DNA of 64,000 nucleotides from Pelomonas sp. SE-A7 (GCF_030345705.1 NZ_JAUASW010000001.1:1302001-1366000), one strand, 5' to 3'. Shown: positions 42,290-53,697, numbered from the stretch's first letter. Translations and numbers: made by a program. Notes: generated by a model not told the origin, from the letters alone.

Positions 42290-43006
42290 ATGCGTCTATC
42301 CCAGATTCTTTTCTCGCAAGGCTTCGGCACCCGCCGGCTCTGCAGCGGCCTGATCCAGCATGGCGAGGTCCAGGTCAACGGCGAGGTCATCGACGACCCG
42401 GACGCCGACTACGAGCCCCAGGGCCTGGTCTTCGAAGTCAGCGGCAAGACCTGGCCCTACTACGAGAAGGCCCTGATCCTCTTGAACAAGCCGGCCGGCT
42501 ACGAGTGCTCGCAAAAGCCCAAGCACCACCCCAGCGTGATGAGCCTGCTGCCGGGGCCGCTGCGCGAGCGCGGCGTGCAGCCGGTCGGGCGTCTGGACGA
42601 AGACACAACCGGCCTGCTGCTGCTGACCGACGACGGCAGCCTGATCCACAAGCTGACCAACCCCAAGCACCATGTGCCCAAGGTCTACGTGGCCCGCTGC
42701 AAGCATCCGCTGAGCGATGAGCAGGTGAAGCGCCTGCTGCAAGGCGTGGAGCTGCGCGAGCCCGATGCGAAGCCGCATCACAAGCCCGAGCTGGCCCGTG
42801 CCGAGGGCGCCGAGAGGCTGGACGAACACCTGCTGCAGCTGACCCTGATCGAGGGCAAGTACCACCAGGTGAAGCGCATGGTAGCGGCCGTCGGCAATCG
42901 GGTAGAAACCCTGCACCGCCCCCGCTTCGGCGCCCTGACCATTCCCGACGACCTGCCCCCGGGCGGCTGGTGCTGGATAGCCAGTCCGGCACAAATCCAC
43001 GCTTGA
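42290..43006 (+). CDS. rsuA: 16S rRNA pseudouridine(516) synthase
   Basis: A 238-residue RsuA/RluB/E/F-family enzyme that isomerises U516 in 16S rRNA. It has an S4-like start (residues 1-50) and the catalytic motif GRLDEDTTG (100-108, Asp103). KVYVARC and the LIEGKYHQVKRM segment follow. The size and domain order point to RsuA rather than RluB. I placed the start at the ATG at 42290; a longer frame from 42134 overlaps the peptidase gene and is a shadow. Confidence 0.88.
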   Translation: MRLSQILFSQGFGTRRLCSGLIQHGEVQVNGEVIDDPDADYEPQGLVFEVSGKTWPYYEKALILLNKPAGYECSQKPKHHPSVMSLLPGPLRERGVQPVGRLDEDTTGLLLLTDDGSLIHKLTNPKHHVPKVYVARCKHPLSDEQVKRLLQGVELREPDAKPHHKPELARAEGAERLDEHLLQLTLIEGKYHQVKRMVAAVGNRVETLHRPRFGALTIPDDLPPGGWCWIASPAQIHA

Positions 43007-43163
43007 AGGGCCGTCGTCAGGCTTTCGGGGTTCGTCCTAGGGACGGAGGCCTGGACTCTGTGCCCCAATCCGGCCCCATGCCATTGGGAGCTTGAACGGG
43101 AACCACGACCGAGAACCCGCCGCAACAGACGGCGCGCCGGATCGAGGGACGAGAGAGAGATGC

Positions 43164-44984
43164 ATGAAAGCCCCCAACAAGACGGGCCGAGGGACCCCTG
43201 ACGAGGACAGGCTCGTCATCCGCGCGCAGGTTCGCGCGGAACGCATTGCCACGCTTTATGCGCTGACCGCGCCGCCGTTGGCGCTGGGCCTGCTGTTCAG
43301 CCTGGTCGTCACCGGCTTGCTCTGGTCCTACCTTCCGCACACCGTGCTCGGACCCTGGATGATTGCGCGCAGCCTGCTGGTTGCGCTGCGTGCCATGGAC
43401 GCCTGGCGCTTCCGCCGCGCCGCCCCCGGTCCCGCCGAATCGGCCCGCTGGGAATGCCGCTACCTGACCTTGCTGGGCCTGGATGCGATCAGCTGGGGCG
43501 CCATGGGCTGGCTGTTCCACACGCCGAGCCTGCCCGAGCTGGACGGCATCGTGCTGGCCTCGGTGGTTGGCCTGGGCAGCGTGGGCCTGGTCTCGCTGGG
43601 CTGCCATTGGCGTGCCAATGTCTTGTTCACCAGCCTGGCCTTTGCGCCGCTGGCCGCCTACCAGCTGATGCAGGGCACGACGCTGGGCGCCTTTATCGCC
43701 GCCGGCCTGCTGCTGGTGCTGACCACGCTGGGATTCGAGGCCAGGCGCAGCCATGCCCGGCATTCCGAGTTGCTCCGGCTGCGCTTCGAGAGCGCCCGCA
43801 CCGCCGAGCAGCGGCAGCAGCAGCTCGAATCGGCCGAACAGTCCAGCACCAGCAAGAGCCGCTTCGTCGCCATGCTGAGCCATGAGATCCGCACGCCCCT
43901 GAACGGCATCCTGGGCATGACCCAGCTGCTGTCGCGCGGCGAGCTGCAGCCGCAGCAGCGCGAACAGGTCGAGATCGTGCGGCGCTCCGGCCGCCATCTG
44001 CTGGCCCTGGTCAACGACATCCTGGACCTGGCCCGCATCGAGTCCGGCAAGCTGGCCGTCGATGCCGGCCCGGTCGATGTGGCCGAGATCGCCAACGACG
44101 TCTGCGCCCTGCTGGGCCACAGCGCCCGCGAGAAGGGACTTCGCTTCGAGTTGCAGATCGCACCGGGGCTGCCGGCCCAGGTGCTGGGCGATGCCTCGCG
44201 CATCAAGCAGGTGCTGCACAACCTGATAGGCAATGCGATCAAGTTCACCGAGCGCGGCCATGTCAGCGTACGCCTGAATTCGATGCTGGACATGCGCGCC
44301 GGCAACCAGATCCGCTTCGCCGTGCAGGACAGCGGCGAAGGCATCCCGGCCGACCAGATGGAGCGCATCTTCGCGCCCTTCGAACAGGCGGCTGCCGGCC
44401 TGCGTCGCCATGAGGGCGCCGGCCTGGGCCTGACCATCTCGCGCGAGCTGGCCCGCGCCATGGGCGGCGACCTCTGCTGCAGCTCGGCGCCGGGTCAGGG
44501 CTCGCGGTTCGAGTTCACCCTGCCGCTGCGCAGCGTCGCCAGCGCGGCCGAGGAGGCTGCGAACAGCGATGCCGATGCGGCGCCCCAGCTGCGCGGCCGC
44601 GTGCTGGTGGTGGACGACAGCGCCGTCAACCTGCTGGTCGCCTCGGCCATGCTGGAATCCGCCGGCCTGCAGGTCGAGCAGGCCGAGTCGGGACTGCAGG
44701 CGCTGAACAAGCTGCAGCACCAGGCCCTGGACCTCGTCTTGATGGACTGCCAGATGCAAGGCCTGGACGGCCTGGAGACCACGCGGCGCTGGCGCCAGCT
44801 GGAAGCCGAAATGGGCCGGCCGCGCCTGCCGGTGATCGCGCTGACCGCCAGCGCCGTCAACGGCGACCGCGACCGCTGCCTGGCGGCCGGCATGGACGAC
44901 TACCTGCTCAAGCCCTTCGAGCAGGAGGCCCTGACCGCCCTGCTGGCGCGCCACCTCCGCGCCACCGAGAAGCTGGCGGCCTGA
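43164..44984 (+). CDS. hybrid sensor histidine kinase / response regulator
   Basis: A 606-residue inner-membrane sensor. The N-terminal 190 residues hold about six hydrophobic helices and act as an integral sensor domain I cannot name. A short coiled linker (about 200-230) precedes HisKA (SHEIRTPLNG, His240), HATPase (NLIGNAIKF, DSGEGIP, GAGLGLTIS) and a receiver domain (phospho-Asp528 in LVLMDCQMQG, Lys in LLKPFEQ). Typical of multistep phosphorelays. No separate output regulator lies nearby. The ATG at 43164 follows GAGAGAG; an upstream TTG at 43092 is less likely. Confidence 0.88.
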   Translation: MKAPNKTGRGTPDEDRLVIRAQVRAERIATLYALTAPPLALGLLFSLVVTGLLWSYLPHTVLGPWMIARSLLVALRAMDAWRFRRAAPGPAESARWECRYLTLLGLDAISWGAMGWLFHTPSLPELDGIVLASVVGLGSVGLVSLGCHWRANVLFTSLAFAPLAAYQLMQGTTLGAFIAAGLLLVLTTLGFEARRSHARHSELLRLRFESARTAEQRQQQLESAEQSSTSKSRFVAMLSHEIRTPLNGILGMTQLLSRGELQPQQREQVEIVRRSGRHLLALVNDILDLARIESGKLAVDAGPVDVAEIANDVCALLGHSAREKGLRFELQIAPGLPAQVLGDASRIKQVLHNLIGNAIKFTERGHVSVRLNSMLDMRAGNQIRFAVQDSGEGIPADQMERIFAPFEQAAAGLRRHEGAGLGLTISRELARAMGGDLCCSSAPGQGSRFEFTLPLRSVASAAEEAANSDADAAPQLRGRVLVVDDSAVNLLVASAMLESAGLQVEQAESGLQALNKLQHQALDLVLMDCQMQGLDGLETTRRWRQLEAEMGRPRLPVIALTASAVNGDRDRCLAAGMDDYLLKPFEQEALTALLARHLRATEKLAA

Positions 44985-45012
44985 GCTGCAGGGCGCGGAG
45001 ATAATCCGCGCC

Positions 45013-46035
45013 ATGCATGTCTTCCGCGGTTTCCACCACCCCGGCATCGCGCCCGAGTGCGCGCTGACCATAGGCAATTTCGACGGGGTGCACCGCGGCC
45101 ACCAGGCCATGCTGGCCCTGCTCCGCTCCGAGGCCCGCCATCGCGGCCTGCCCTCCTGCGTGCTCAGCTTCGAGCCGCATCCGCGCGACTTCTTCGCCCT
45201 GCGCCTGGGCAAGCCCGAGATGGCGCCGGCCCGCATCGCCCTGCTCCGCGACAAGCTGGGCGAGCTGGAACGCTGCGGCATAGACCAGGTCGTGGTGCTG
45301 CGCTTCGACGAGCGGCTGTGCAGCCTGAGCGCGCCGGACTTCATCGAGCAGGTGCTGGTGCAGGGCCTGGGCGCCCGCTATGTGCTGGTCGGCGACGACT
45401 TCCGCTTCGGCGCCAAGCGCCAGGGCGACTACGCCTCGCTGGATGCTGCCGGCAGGCTCAAGGGCTTCGACGTGGCGCGGATGATGAGCTACGAGGTCCA
45501 CGGCCTCCGAGTCTCCAGCTCGGCCGTGCGCGAGGCCCTGGGCGCAGGTCGGATGGAAGAGGCGGCAGCCTTGCTCGGCCGGCCCTATTCGATCTCCGGG
45601 CACGTGGTCCACGGCGCCAAGCTGGGCCGCAGCCTGGCCGAAAGCCGGCCCGGCGCCGCCGACGGCTTCCGCACGCTGAACCTGCGCTTTGCCCATGACA
45701 AGCCGGCCGCCAGCGGCATCTTCGTGGTCCGGGTCCATGGCCTGGGCGCCGAGCCGCTGGAGGGCGTGGCCTCGCTGGGCGTCCGGCCCACGGTGGAAGA
45801 CGCCGGCCGGGTGCTGCTGGAGGTCCATTGCCTGGACTGGCCGGCCACCCTGGGGGCCGATGGGGGCTACGGTAAACTCGTGCGCGTGGAACTGCTGCAC
45901 AAACTGCGCGACGAGGCCCGCTTCGATGGCCTGCCGGCCCTGACCGAGGCAATCGCCCGGGATGTGGACCAGGCACGCGCCTACCTCGCCACCCACGCCG
46001 CCCTGCGTCGCCAGACCACGCGCGACCGAATTTGA
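45013..46035 (+). CDS. ribF: bifunctional riboflavin kinase / FAD synthetase
   Basis: A 340-residue enzyme that makes FMN and FAD from riboflavin. The N-terminal nucleotidyltransferase has GNFDGVHRGH (21-30), GDDFRFGAKRQGDY and RVSSSAVREAL. The C-terminal kinase (about 185-320) has GHVVHGAKLGR, the GVRPTVEDAG strand and a conserved LEVHCLDW. It is followed by ileS, as in most Proteobacteria. Confidence 0.95.
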   Translation: MHVFRGFHHPGIAPECALTIGNFDGVHRGHQAMLALLRSEARHRGLPSCVLSFEPHPRDFFALRLGKPEMAPARIALLRDKLGELERCGIDQVVVLRFDERLCSLSAPDFIEQVLVQGLGARYVLVGDDFRFGAKRQGDYASLDAAGRLKGFDVARMMSYEVHGLRVSSSAVREALGAGRMEEAAALLGRPYSISGHVVHGAKLGRSLAESRPGAADGFRTLNLRFAHDKPAASGIFVVRVHGLGAEPLEGVASLGVRPTVEDAGRVLLEVHCLDWPATLGADGGYGKLVRVELLHKLRDEARFDGLPALTEAIARDVDQARAYLATHAALRRQTTRDRI

Positions 46036-46131
46036 AGCGCTGAGCCACCCCAGCCTCAGCCGGCGGGTCCGCGACCCGCACCCCGTCCTCCCGCGGCCTG
46101 CCCCTGCCGGCCGCTCACTGATCGCCCTGCC

Positions 46132-48978
46132 ATGACCGACGCCGCCAAGCCCGACTACCGTTCGACCCTGAACCTGCCCGACACGCCTTTCCCCATGCGC
46201 GGCGACCTGCCCAAGCGCGAGCCGGGCTGGGTCAAGCAGTGGGAAGAGCAAGGCACCTACCAGCGCCTGCGCGATGCCCGCGTCGGTCGCCCGAAGTTCG
46301 TGCTGCACGATGGCCCGCCGTACGCGAATGGCCAGATCCACATCGGCCATGCCGCCAACAAGATCCTCAAGGACATGATCGTCAAGGCCCGCCAGCTGGA
46401 AGGCCTTGATGCGGCCTACATCCCGGGCTGGGACTGCCATGGCCTGCCGATCGAGAACCAGATCGAAAAGACCCACGGCCGCGGCCTGCCGCGCGACGAG
46501 GTGCAGGCCAAGAGCCGCGCCTATGCCGGCGAGCAGATCGACGCACAGCGTGAGGACTTCAAGCGCCTCGGGGTGCTGGGCGAATGGGCGAATCCCTATC
46601 GCACCATGGACTTCAAGAACGAGGCCGGCGAGATCCGCGTCCTGAAGCGCCTGTTCGAGCGCGGCTTCGTCTACCGCGGCCTGAAGCCGGTCTACTGGTG
46701 CTTCGACTGCGGCTCTTCGCTGGCCGAGTTCGAGATCGAGTACGCCGACAAGCAGTCGCCCGCCGTCGACGTGGCCTTCCTGAGCGCCGAGCCCGAGAAA
46801 CTGGCTGCGGCCTTCGGCTTGAGCTCGCTGTCCAAGGAAGCCTTCACGGTCATCTGGACGACGACGCCCTGGACCATCCCGTCCAACCAGGCGCTGAACC
46901 TGAACCCCGAGCTGAGCTACGCGCTGGTGGACACGCCGCGCGGCATCTTCATGGTGGCCGAGGCCCTGGTCGAGAAATGCCTGGCACGCTGGAAGCTGGA
47001 GGGCACGGTGCTGGCCACCACCGTCGGCAAGAACCTGGCGATGCTGAAGTTCAAGCATCCGCTGGCCCATGTGGATGCCGGCTTTGACCGCGAAAGCCCG
47101 GTCTACCTGGCCGACTACGCCACGGCGGAAGACGGCACCGGCGTGGTCCACTCCGCGCCCGCCTATGGCCTGGACGACTTCCAGAGCTGCGTCTCGCATG
47201 GCATGGCCTTCGAGGACATCCTGAACCCGGTGCAGGGCAATGGCGCCTACGAGGCCGAGCTGCCGCTGTTCGGTGGTCAGCACATCTGGAAGGCCAATCC
47301 GGTGATCGCCGAGGCCCTGCAGAACGCCAACCGCCTGCTCTCCCACGTCAAGATCACGCACAGCTACCCGCATTGCTGGCGCCACAAGACGCCGGTGATC
47401 TACCGCGCCGCCGCGCAGTGGTTCGTCCGCATGGACGAAGGCGATGGCCTGTTCACCCAGGACAAGGCCGAGAAGAGCCTGCGCCAGACCGCGCTGGAAG
47501 CCATAGCCGCCACCGGCTTCTATCCCGAGAGCGGCCGAGCTAGGTTGCGCGACATGATCGCCGGCCGGCCCGACTGGTGCATCTCGCGCCAGCGCTCCTG
47601 GGGCGTGCCCCTGCCCATCTTCCTGCACAAGGACAGCGGCCTGCCGCATCCGCAGACGCTGGAGTTCATCGAACGCGCCGCGCAGCTGGTGGAAGCCGGC
47701 GGCGTGGAAGCCTGGGCCAAGCTGAACCCGGCCGACTGGCTGGGCGCTGAGGCCGAGCAGTACAGCAAGGGCTCGGACATCCTGGACGTGTGGTTCGACT
47801 CGGGCTCGACCTTCCAGCATGTGCTGAAGGGCAGCCATGCCGGCGCCGCGCATGCGGAAGGCCCGGAAGCGGATCTGTACCTGGAAGGCCATGACCAGCA
47901 CCGCGGCTGGTTCCACTCCTCGCTCCTGATCGCCTGCGCCCTCTACGGCCGCGCGCCGTACAAGGGCCTGCTCACGCACGGCTTCGTCGTAGACGGCCAG
48001 GGCCGCAAGATGAGCAAGTCGGTCGGCAACGTCGTCGCACCGCAGGCGGTGAGCGACAAGATGGGCGCCGAGATCCTGCGCCTGTGGACCGCGGCGACCG
48101 ACTACTCGGGCGACCTGGGCATAGACGACAAGATCCTGGCCCGCGTGGTGGACGGCTACCGCCGCATCCGCAACACCTTGCGCTTCCTGCTTGCCAATGT
48201 GGCGGACTTCGATGCCAAGCACGACGCCGTGCCGCTGGAGCAGATGCTGGAGGTGGACCGCTACGCCCTGGCCCGCGCCGCCGAGTTCCAGGCCGAGGTG
48301 CTCTCGCACTACGAGCGCTACGAGTTCCACCCGGTGGTGGCCAAGCTGCAGGTCTATTGCTCGGAAGACCTGGGTGCCTTCTACCTGGACGTCCTGAAGG
48401 ACCGCCTCTACACGACGGCCCCCAAGAGCCTGGCTCGCCGCTCGGCCCAGACCGCGCTGTGGCAGATCACGCACGCCATGCTGCGCTGGATGGCGCCCTT
48501 CCTCAGCTTCACGGCCGAGGAAGCCTGGCAGGTGTTCGATGGCGACCACGCCGGCAAGAGCATCTTCACGGAGACCTACTGGCAGTTCGGCGGCGCAGCC
48601 GATGACACTGCGCAGATCGCCAAGTGGGCGCGCATCCGCGAGATCCGCGAGGCGGTCAACAAGGCCATCGAGGCCGTGCGCACGACAGGCGCCGTCGGCT
48701 CATCGCTGCAAGCCGAAGTGGCGCTTGGCCTGAACGCGCAAGACCTGGCCCTCTTGCAGAGCCTGGGCGACGACCTGCGCTTCGTGCTGATCACCTCGGC
48801 AGCATCGATTGCCGCAGCCGAGGAGCTGAGCGTGACGGTGACGCCCTCGGCCCAGCCGAAGTGCGAGCGCTGCTGGCACTACCGCGCCGACGTGGGCGCC
48901 AATGCCACCCACCCGACCCTCTGCGGCCGTTGCGACAGCAACTTGTACGGTGCCGGCGAAGGCCGCAGCATCGCCTGA
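46132..48978 (+). CDS. ileS: isoleucyl-tRNA synthetase
   Basis: A 948-residue class I synthetase. HIGH at 70-73, KMSKS at 626-630, the CP1 editing domain with TTTPWTIPSNQA, and the C-terminal zinc site CERCW...CGRC (near residue 905-935) that is typical of the bacterial type 1 enzyme. Length and domains are complete. A hairpin terminator follows. The gene normally precedes lspA; here an opposite-strand gene lies in between. Confidence 0.97.
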   Translation: MTDAAKPDYRSTLNLPDTPFPMRGDLPKREPGWVKQWEEQGTYQRLRDARVGRPKFVLHDGPPYANGQIHIGHAANKILKDMIVKARQLEGLDAAYIPGWDCHGLPIENQIEKTHGRGLPRDEVQAKSRAYAGEQIDAQREDFKRLGVLGEWANPYRTMDFKNEAGEIRVLKRLFERGFVYRGLKPVYWCFDCGSSLAEFEIEYADKQSPAVDVAFLSAEPEKLAAAFGLSSLSKEAFTVIWTTTPWTIPSNQALNLNPELSYALVDTPRGIFMVAEALVEKCLARWKLEGTVLATTVGKNLAMLKFKHPLAHVDAGFDRESPVYLADYATAEDGTGVVHSAPAYGLDDFQSCVSHGMAFEDILNPVQGNGAYEAELPLFGGQHIWKANPVIAEALQNANRLLSHVKITHSYPHCWRHKTPVIYRAAAQWFVRMDEGDGLFTQDKAEKSLRQTALEAIAATGFYPESGRARLRDMIAGRPDWCISRQRSWGVPLPIFLHKDSGLPHPQTLEFIERAAQLVEAGGVEAWAKLNPADWLGAEAEQYSKGSDILDVWFDSGSTFQHVLKGSHAGAAHAEGPEADLYLEGHDQHRGWFHSSLLIACALYGRAPYKGLLTHGFVVDGQGRKMSKSVGNVVAPQAVSDKMGAEILRLWTAATDYSGDLGIDDKILARVVDGYRRIRNTLRFLLANVADFDAKHDAVPLEQMLEVDRYALARAAEFQAEVLSHYERYEFHPVVAKLQVYCSEDLGAFYLDVLKDRLYTTAPKSLARRSAQTALWQITHAMLRWMAPFLSFTAEEAWQVFDGDHAGKSIFTETYWQFGGAADDTAQIAKWARIREIREAVNKAIEAVRTTGAVGSSLQAEVALGLNAQDLALLQSLGDDLRFVLITSAASIAAAEELSVTVTPSAQPKCERCWHYRADVGANATHPTLCGRCDSNLYGAGEGRSIA

Positions 48979-48997
48979 GCTCGACCAGGCCAATGAC

Positions 48998-49021
48998 AAG
49001 GGGCGCCTCGCGGCGCCCCTT
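48998..49021. terminator. bidirectional terminator between ileS and the DUF1269 gene
   Basis: AAGGGGCGCC/GGCGCCCCTT is a perfect 10-bp stem with a TCGC loop, 20 bases past the ileS stop and 10 bases past the convergent stop. A short pyrimidine run (CTTC) follows on the plus strand. It can serve both genes. Confidence 0.75.
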
Positions 49022-49031
49022 CTTCATGGCC

Positions 49032-49544
49032 TCACGGGAAGGCCGGTACGTTGGGCTCCAGGCCCTCGAAATGCGCCTCCGGATGGGTGCGCTCCAGCAG
49101 CTCCTCGATCTCGGTGACGCGGGTGCGCGGCACGTCGACCATCAGCAGGTACTGGCCGTCGGCAATCGGCTTCTCGAAGCGCTTCAGGCGGCGGCTCGGG
49201 GTCGAGCTGCCAATCATGCTGGACGACCAGGTGCCCAGGATGGCGCCGAGGCCGGCCAGGGCGATCACCACGGCCTGCGGCGCAGCGCCGGTGCCGGTCA
49301 GCACATAGGCAGCGACCACACCGCCCGCGGCACCGAGGCCGGCGCCGACCAGCAGGCCGGTCTGCGCTGCCTCGACCAGGTCGGAGGTCTGCAGGATGTT
49401 GGCGGCATGCAGGCCTTCCATGTCGGCCCCGTCGGTGGCGACGAAGTGAATGTGTCGCTCCGAGATCCGGGCCAGCAGCAGCTCGTTCATCGTCTTGCGA
49501 GCTGCGTCCAGATCGGGCAGCAACCAGTAGATGCGTTTGCGCAT
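49032..49544 (-). CDS. DUF1269-like protein with glycine-rich membrane segment
   Basis: A 170-residue protein. Residues 1-50 resemble an alpha/beta ferredoxin-like 'general stress 17M' start (RIYWLLPDLDAARKTMNELL, RHIHFVA). A glycine/alanine-rich hydrophobic hairpin (LLVGAGLGAAGGVVAAYVL and a second helix) follows at about 64-105, then a second alpha/beta half (DGQYLLMVDVPRTRVTEIEELL). This matches DUF1269-type stress proteins; the function is not established. It sits between ileS and lspA on the opposite strand. Confidence 0.75.
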   Translation of the reverse strand: MRKRIYWLLPDLDAARKTMNELLLARISERHIHFVATDGADMEGLHAANILQTSDLVEAAQTGLLVGAGLGAAGGVVAAYVLTGTGAAPQAVVIALAGLGAILGTWSSSMIGSSTPSRRLKRFEKPIADGQYLLMVDVPRTRVTEIEELLERTHPEAHFEGLEPNVPAFP

Positions 49545-49698
49545 GTATCGACTCCTCGCCCCGGTGGGTTGGGCAGCGGCGGCGCCGCGCGGCCGGGTGC
49601 GATCTTTTTACTCCTCGCCTCCCGGCCCGGCAAGACCGGGGGCGCGGGGGAAAACGCTAAAGTAGCGCCCTCTTTTGCCACTGTCCGACCCCTTGCCC

Positions 49699-50208
49699 AT
49701 GGCCGCAAAACCGAGTAATAGCCCCGCCAGCAACTCACAGGCGCGCCTGATCCAGTGGCTGATGATCGCCCTGCTGGTCATCGTCATCGACCAGCTGACC
49801 AAGGTCCTGATCGTCTCCAGCTTCCAGTACGGCGACAGCCGTTTCGTCACCAGCTTCTTCAACCTGGTCCGCGCCCACAACACCGGCGCCGCCTTCAGCT
49901 TCCTGGCCCATGCGGCCGGCTGGCAGCGCTGGTTCTTCGTCGGCCTGGGCCTCGCCGCCACGGTCTTCATCGTCTGGCTGCTGCGCCGCCATGGCCACCA
50001 GACCCTGTTCGCCTGGGCGCTCTCGCTGATATTGGGCGGCGCCCTCGGCAATGTGATCGACCGGCTCTGGCACGGCTATGTGGTGGACTTCCTCCAGGTC
50101 CACGCCGGCGGCTGGTTCTTCCCCGCCTTCAACGCCGCCGACAGCGCGATCACGCTGGGCGCCATGCTGCTGATCCTGGACGAACTGCGCCGCGTCCGCC
50201 GCGGCTGA
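49699..50208 (+). CDS. lspA: lipoprotein signal peptidase (signal peptidase II)
   Basis: A 169-residue four-helix inner-membrane aspartic protease that cleaves prolipoproteins before the lipidated Cys. The catalytic Asps are in GNVIDR (near residue 120) and FNAADSAI (near 140). NTGAAFSFLA is also conserved. The helix order is correct. The ATG at 49699 was preferred over an in-frame start at 49675. It is normally directly downstream of ileS. Confidence 0.95.
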   Translation: MAAKPSNSPASNSQARLIQWLMIALLVIVIDQLTKVLIVSSFQYGDSRFVTSFFNLVRAHNTGAAFSFLAHAAGWQRWFFVGLGLAATVFIVWLLRRHGHQTLFAWALSLILGGALGNVIDRLWHGYVVDFLQVHAGGWFFPAFNAADSAITLGAMLLILDELRRVRRG

Positions 50209-50275
50209 GACAAGGGTCAAGCCGCTGCTGGTTACTACGCTGGTGGTCACGATCGCCGGGACCTAGGCTGCCCTG

Positions 50276-51067
50276 ATGGCGGACACAGGTGGACCCGATG
50301 ACCGACGCAGCAGCGAGACCCCCTCGGTCTTCGACCTGCCACTCAGCCGGCTGAGCCTTGGCCAGCCCCTGCACTGGCTGGCGCTCGGCTGGCGGGACTT
50401 CCGGCGCGCGCCTTCCATTGGCTTGTTCTACGGCTTCTGCTTCATGGCCATGGGCTGGGCCCTGCTGGAAACCTACCAGCGCTCGCCGGCCTGGATCCTG
50501 TGGCTGTCGGCCGGCTTTCTGCTGCTCGGTCCCTTGCTGTGCATGGGCCTGTACCAGGTCAGCTTGCGCCTGGAGCGCGGCCAGCCCATCGACCTGGCCG
50601 ACTCGCTGACCGCCTGGCGCACCCGCACCGGCCAGTTGGCCATCTTCGGCTTCGCCCTGCTGATCCTGGAGATGCTGTGGGGTCGCGCGGCCCTGGTGGT
50701 GTTCGCGGTCAGCTTCGACGGCATGCCCGACATCGGCGGCTCCCTGCTCAAGCTGCTGGACCCGGAGAACCTGGGCTTCATCCTCACCTACCTCAGCGTC
50801 GGCGCCGTGTTCGCCGGCCTCATCTTCTCGATCAGCGTGATCTCGATCCCGATGATCCTGGACGAGCAGGTCGATGCGATCACCGCCGCCCTGACCAGCC
50901 TGCGCCTGTGCCTCAGCCAGCCGGGCGTGATGCTGCTGTGGGGCGCCCTGATCAGCATCCTGATCCTGCTGGCCATGCTGCCGGGATTCGCCGGCCTGCT
51001 GGTGGTCGGGCCGGTGCTGGGTCATGCCAGCTGGCATGCCTACCGCGCCGCCCTGGCAAGAGATTGA
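50276..51067 (+). CDS. DUF2189 membrane protein
   Basis: A 263-residue inner-membrane protein with about six transmembrane helices from residue 43 to 255. It matches DUF2189: the LALGWRDFRRAPSIGLFYGF start, the GLYQVSLRLERGQP loop, and the later helices ending GHASWHAYR. The family is common in Proteobacteria and uncharacterised. It is followed by a sensor kinase gene after about 60 bases, so a functional link is possible but unproven. Confidence 0.85.
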   Translation: MADTGGPDDRRSSETPSVFDLPLSRLSLGQPLHWLALGWRDFRRAPSIGLFYGFCFMAMGWALLETYQRSPAWILWLSAGFLLLGPLLCMGLYQVSLRLERGQPIDLADSLTAWRTRTGQLAIFGFALLILEMLWGRAALVVFAVSFDGMPDIGGSLLKLLDPENLGFILTYLSVGAVFAGLIFSISVISIPMILDEQVDAITAALTSLRLCLSQPGVMLLWGALISILILLAMLPGFAGLLVVGPVLGHASWHAYRAALARD

Positions 51068-51130
51068 GCGCCCTTTGAACTTGGAGGCCATAAATACGCG
51101 CCACAATGCGCGCTGCCGCCCCGACCACCC

Positions 51131-52648
<1,518 letters not shown>

Positions 52649-52669
<21 letters not shown>

Positions 52670-53638
52670 GCCGGTCGTCGTCCGCGCTTCCAGCTCGCGG
52701 TGCGCCTGGGCCACCTCGGCCAGCCGATATCGCTGCGAGACGTGGATCTTGACCGCGCCGCTCTGCACCACCGAAAACAGGTCGTCGGCCATGGCCTGGC
52801 TGCTCTCGCGCGTCGCCAGGTGGGTGAACAGCGTGGGCCGGGTCAGGTAGAGCGAGCCCTTGGCCGCCAGCATGCCGGTGTTGAGCGGCGGCACCGGGCC
52901 CGAGGCATTGCCGAAGCAGACCATCAGGCCGAAGGGGCTGAGGCAATCGATGGAACCCTCAAAGGTGTCGGCGCCGACCGAGTCGTAGACCACCTTCACG
53001 CCGCGGCCGCTGGTGATCTCGCGCACCCGCTCGGAGAATTTTTCCTTGCGATAATTGATCGCATGGGCCGCTCCATTGGCCAGGGCCAGCGCGCATTTCT
53101 CATCCGAGCCCGCCGTGGCGATCAGCTGCAGGCCCAGGGCCTTGGCCCATTGGCAGGCGATCAGGCCCACGCCACCGGCCGCCGCATGGAACAGGATGGT
53201 GTCGCCCGCCTGCAAGCCGCCTTGCGGCAAGGTGCGGCGCAGCAGGTACTGAGCCGTCAGGCCCTTGAGCATCATGGCCGCGCCGGTCTCGAAGGAGATG
53301 GCCTCCGGCAACCGCACCACCGAACGCGCCGGCATCACGCGGGCCGTGCAGTAGGCGCCTATCGGCTGGCTCGCATAGGCGGCCCGGTCGCCGACGGCCA
53401 GGTGCGTGACACCCTCGCCCACCGCCTCGATCACACCGGCACCTTCCATGCCCAGGGTCTGCGGCAGCTGCAGCGGATAAGCGCCGCTGCGGTGGTAGAT
53501 GTCGATGTAGTTGAGGCCGCAGGCCACATGGCGGATTCGCACCTCGCCCGGCCCCGGATCGCCCACCTCGACCTGCTCCAGCCTCAGTTGTTCAGGGCCA
53601 CCCGCCTGGTGGATGCGCACCACGGTCTCTGTCGTCAT
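52649..53638 (-). CDS. NADPH:quinone oxidoreductase (zinc-independent MDR family)
   Basis: A 329-residue medium-chain dehydrogenase without zinc ligands. It has GLNYIDIYHRSGAYP, the HAAAGGVGLIACQWAK Rossmann motif, and the KLDSLSPFG-like CLSPFGLMVCFGNASG strand. The layout is that of QorA-type quinone oxidoreductases, which reduce quinones with NADPH. It is divergent from the EamA transporter gene. Confidence 0.9.
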
Positions 53639-53697
53639 CGCGTCACTCCGGTTTTGGATTTCCGCTATCGTGCCAGCCTTTCGCCAACGCTGCCGGC

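Noticed and set aside
46063..46079. Hairpin GCGGGTC/GACCCGC before ileS as a T-box or attenuator
   Set aside because: The spacer is only 96 bases, with no T-box sequence, no specifier loop and no U-tract. T-boxes are rare in Proteobacteria.
44908..48549. Open frame of 1213 codons on the minus strand opposite ileS and ribF
   Set aside because: The plus-strand genes are certain, and the translation is low-complexity (Ala, Gly, Arg, His, Gln, Leu, Val) without domains. Long antisense frames are expected in DNA with high GC at third codon positions.
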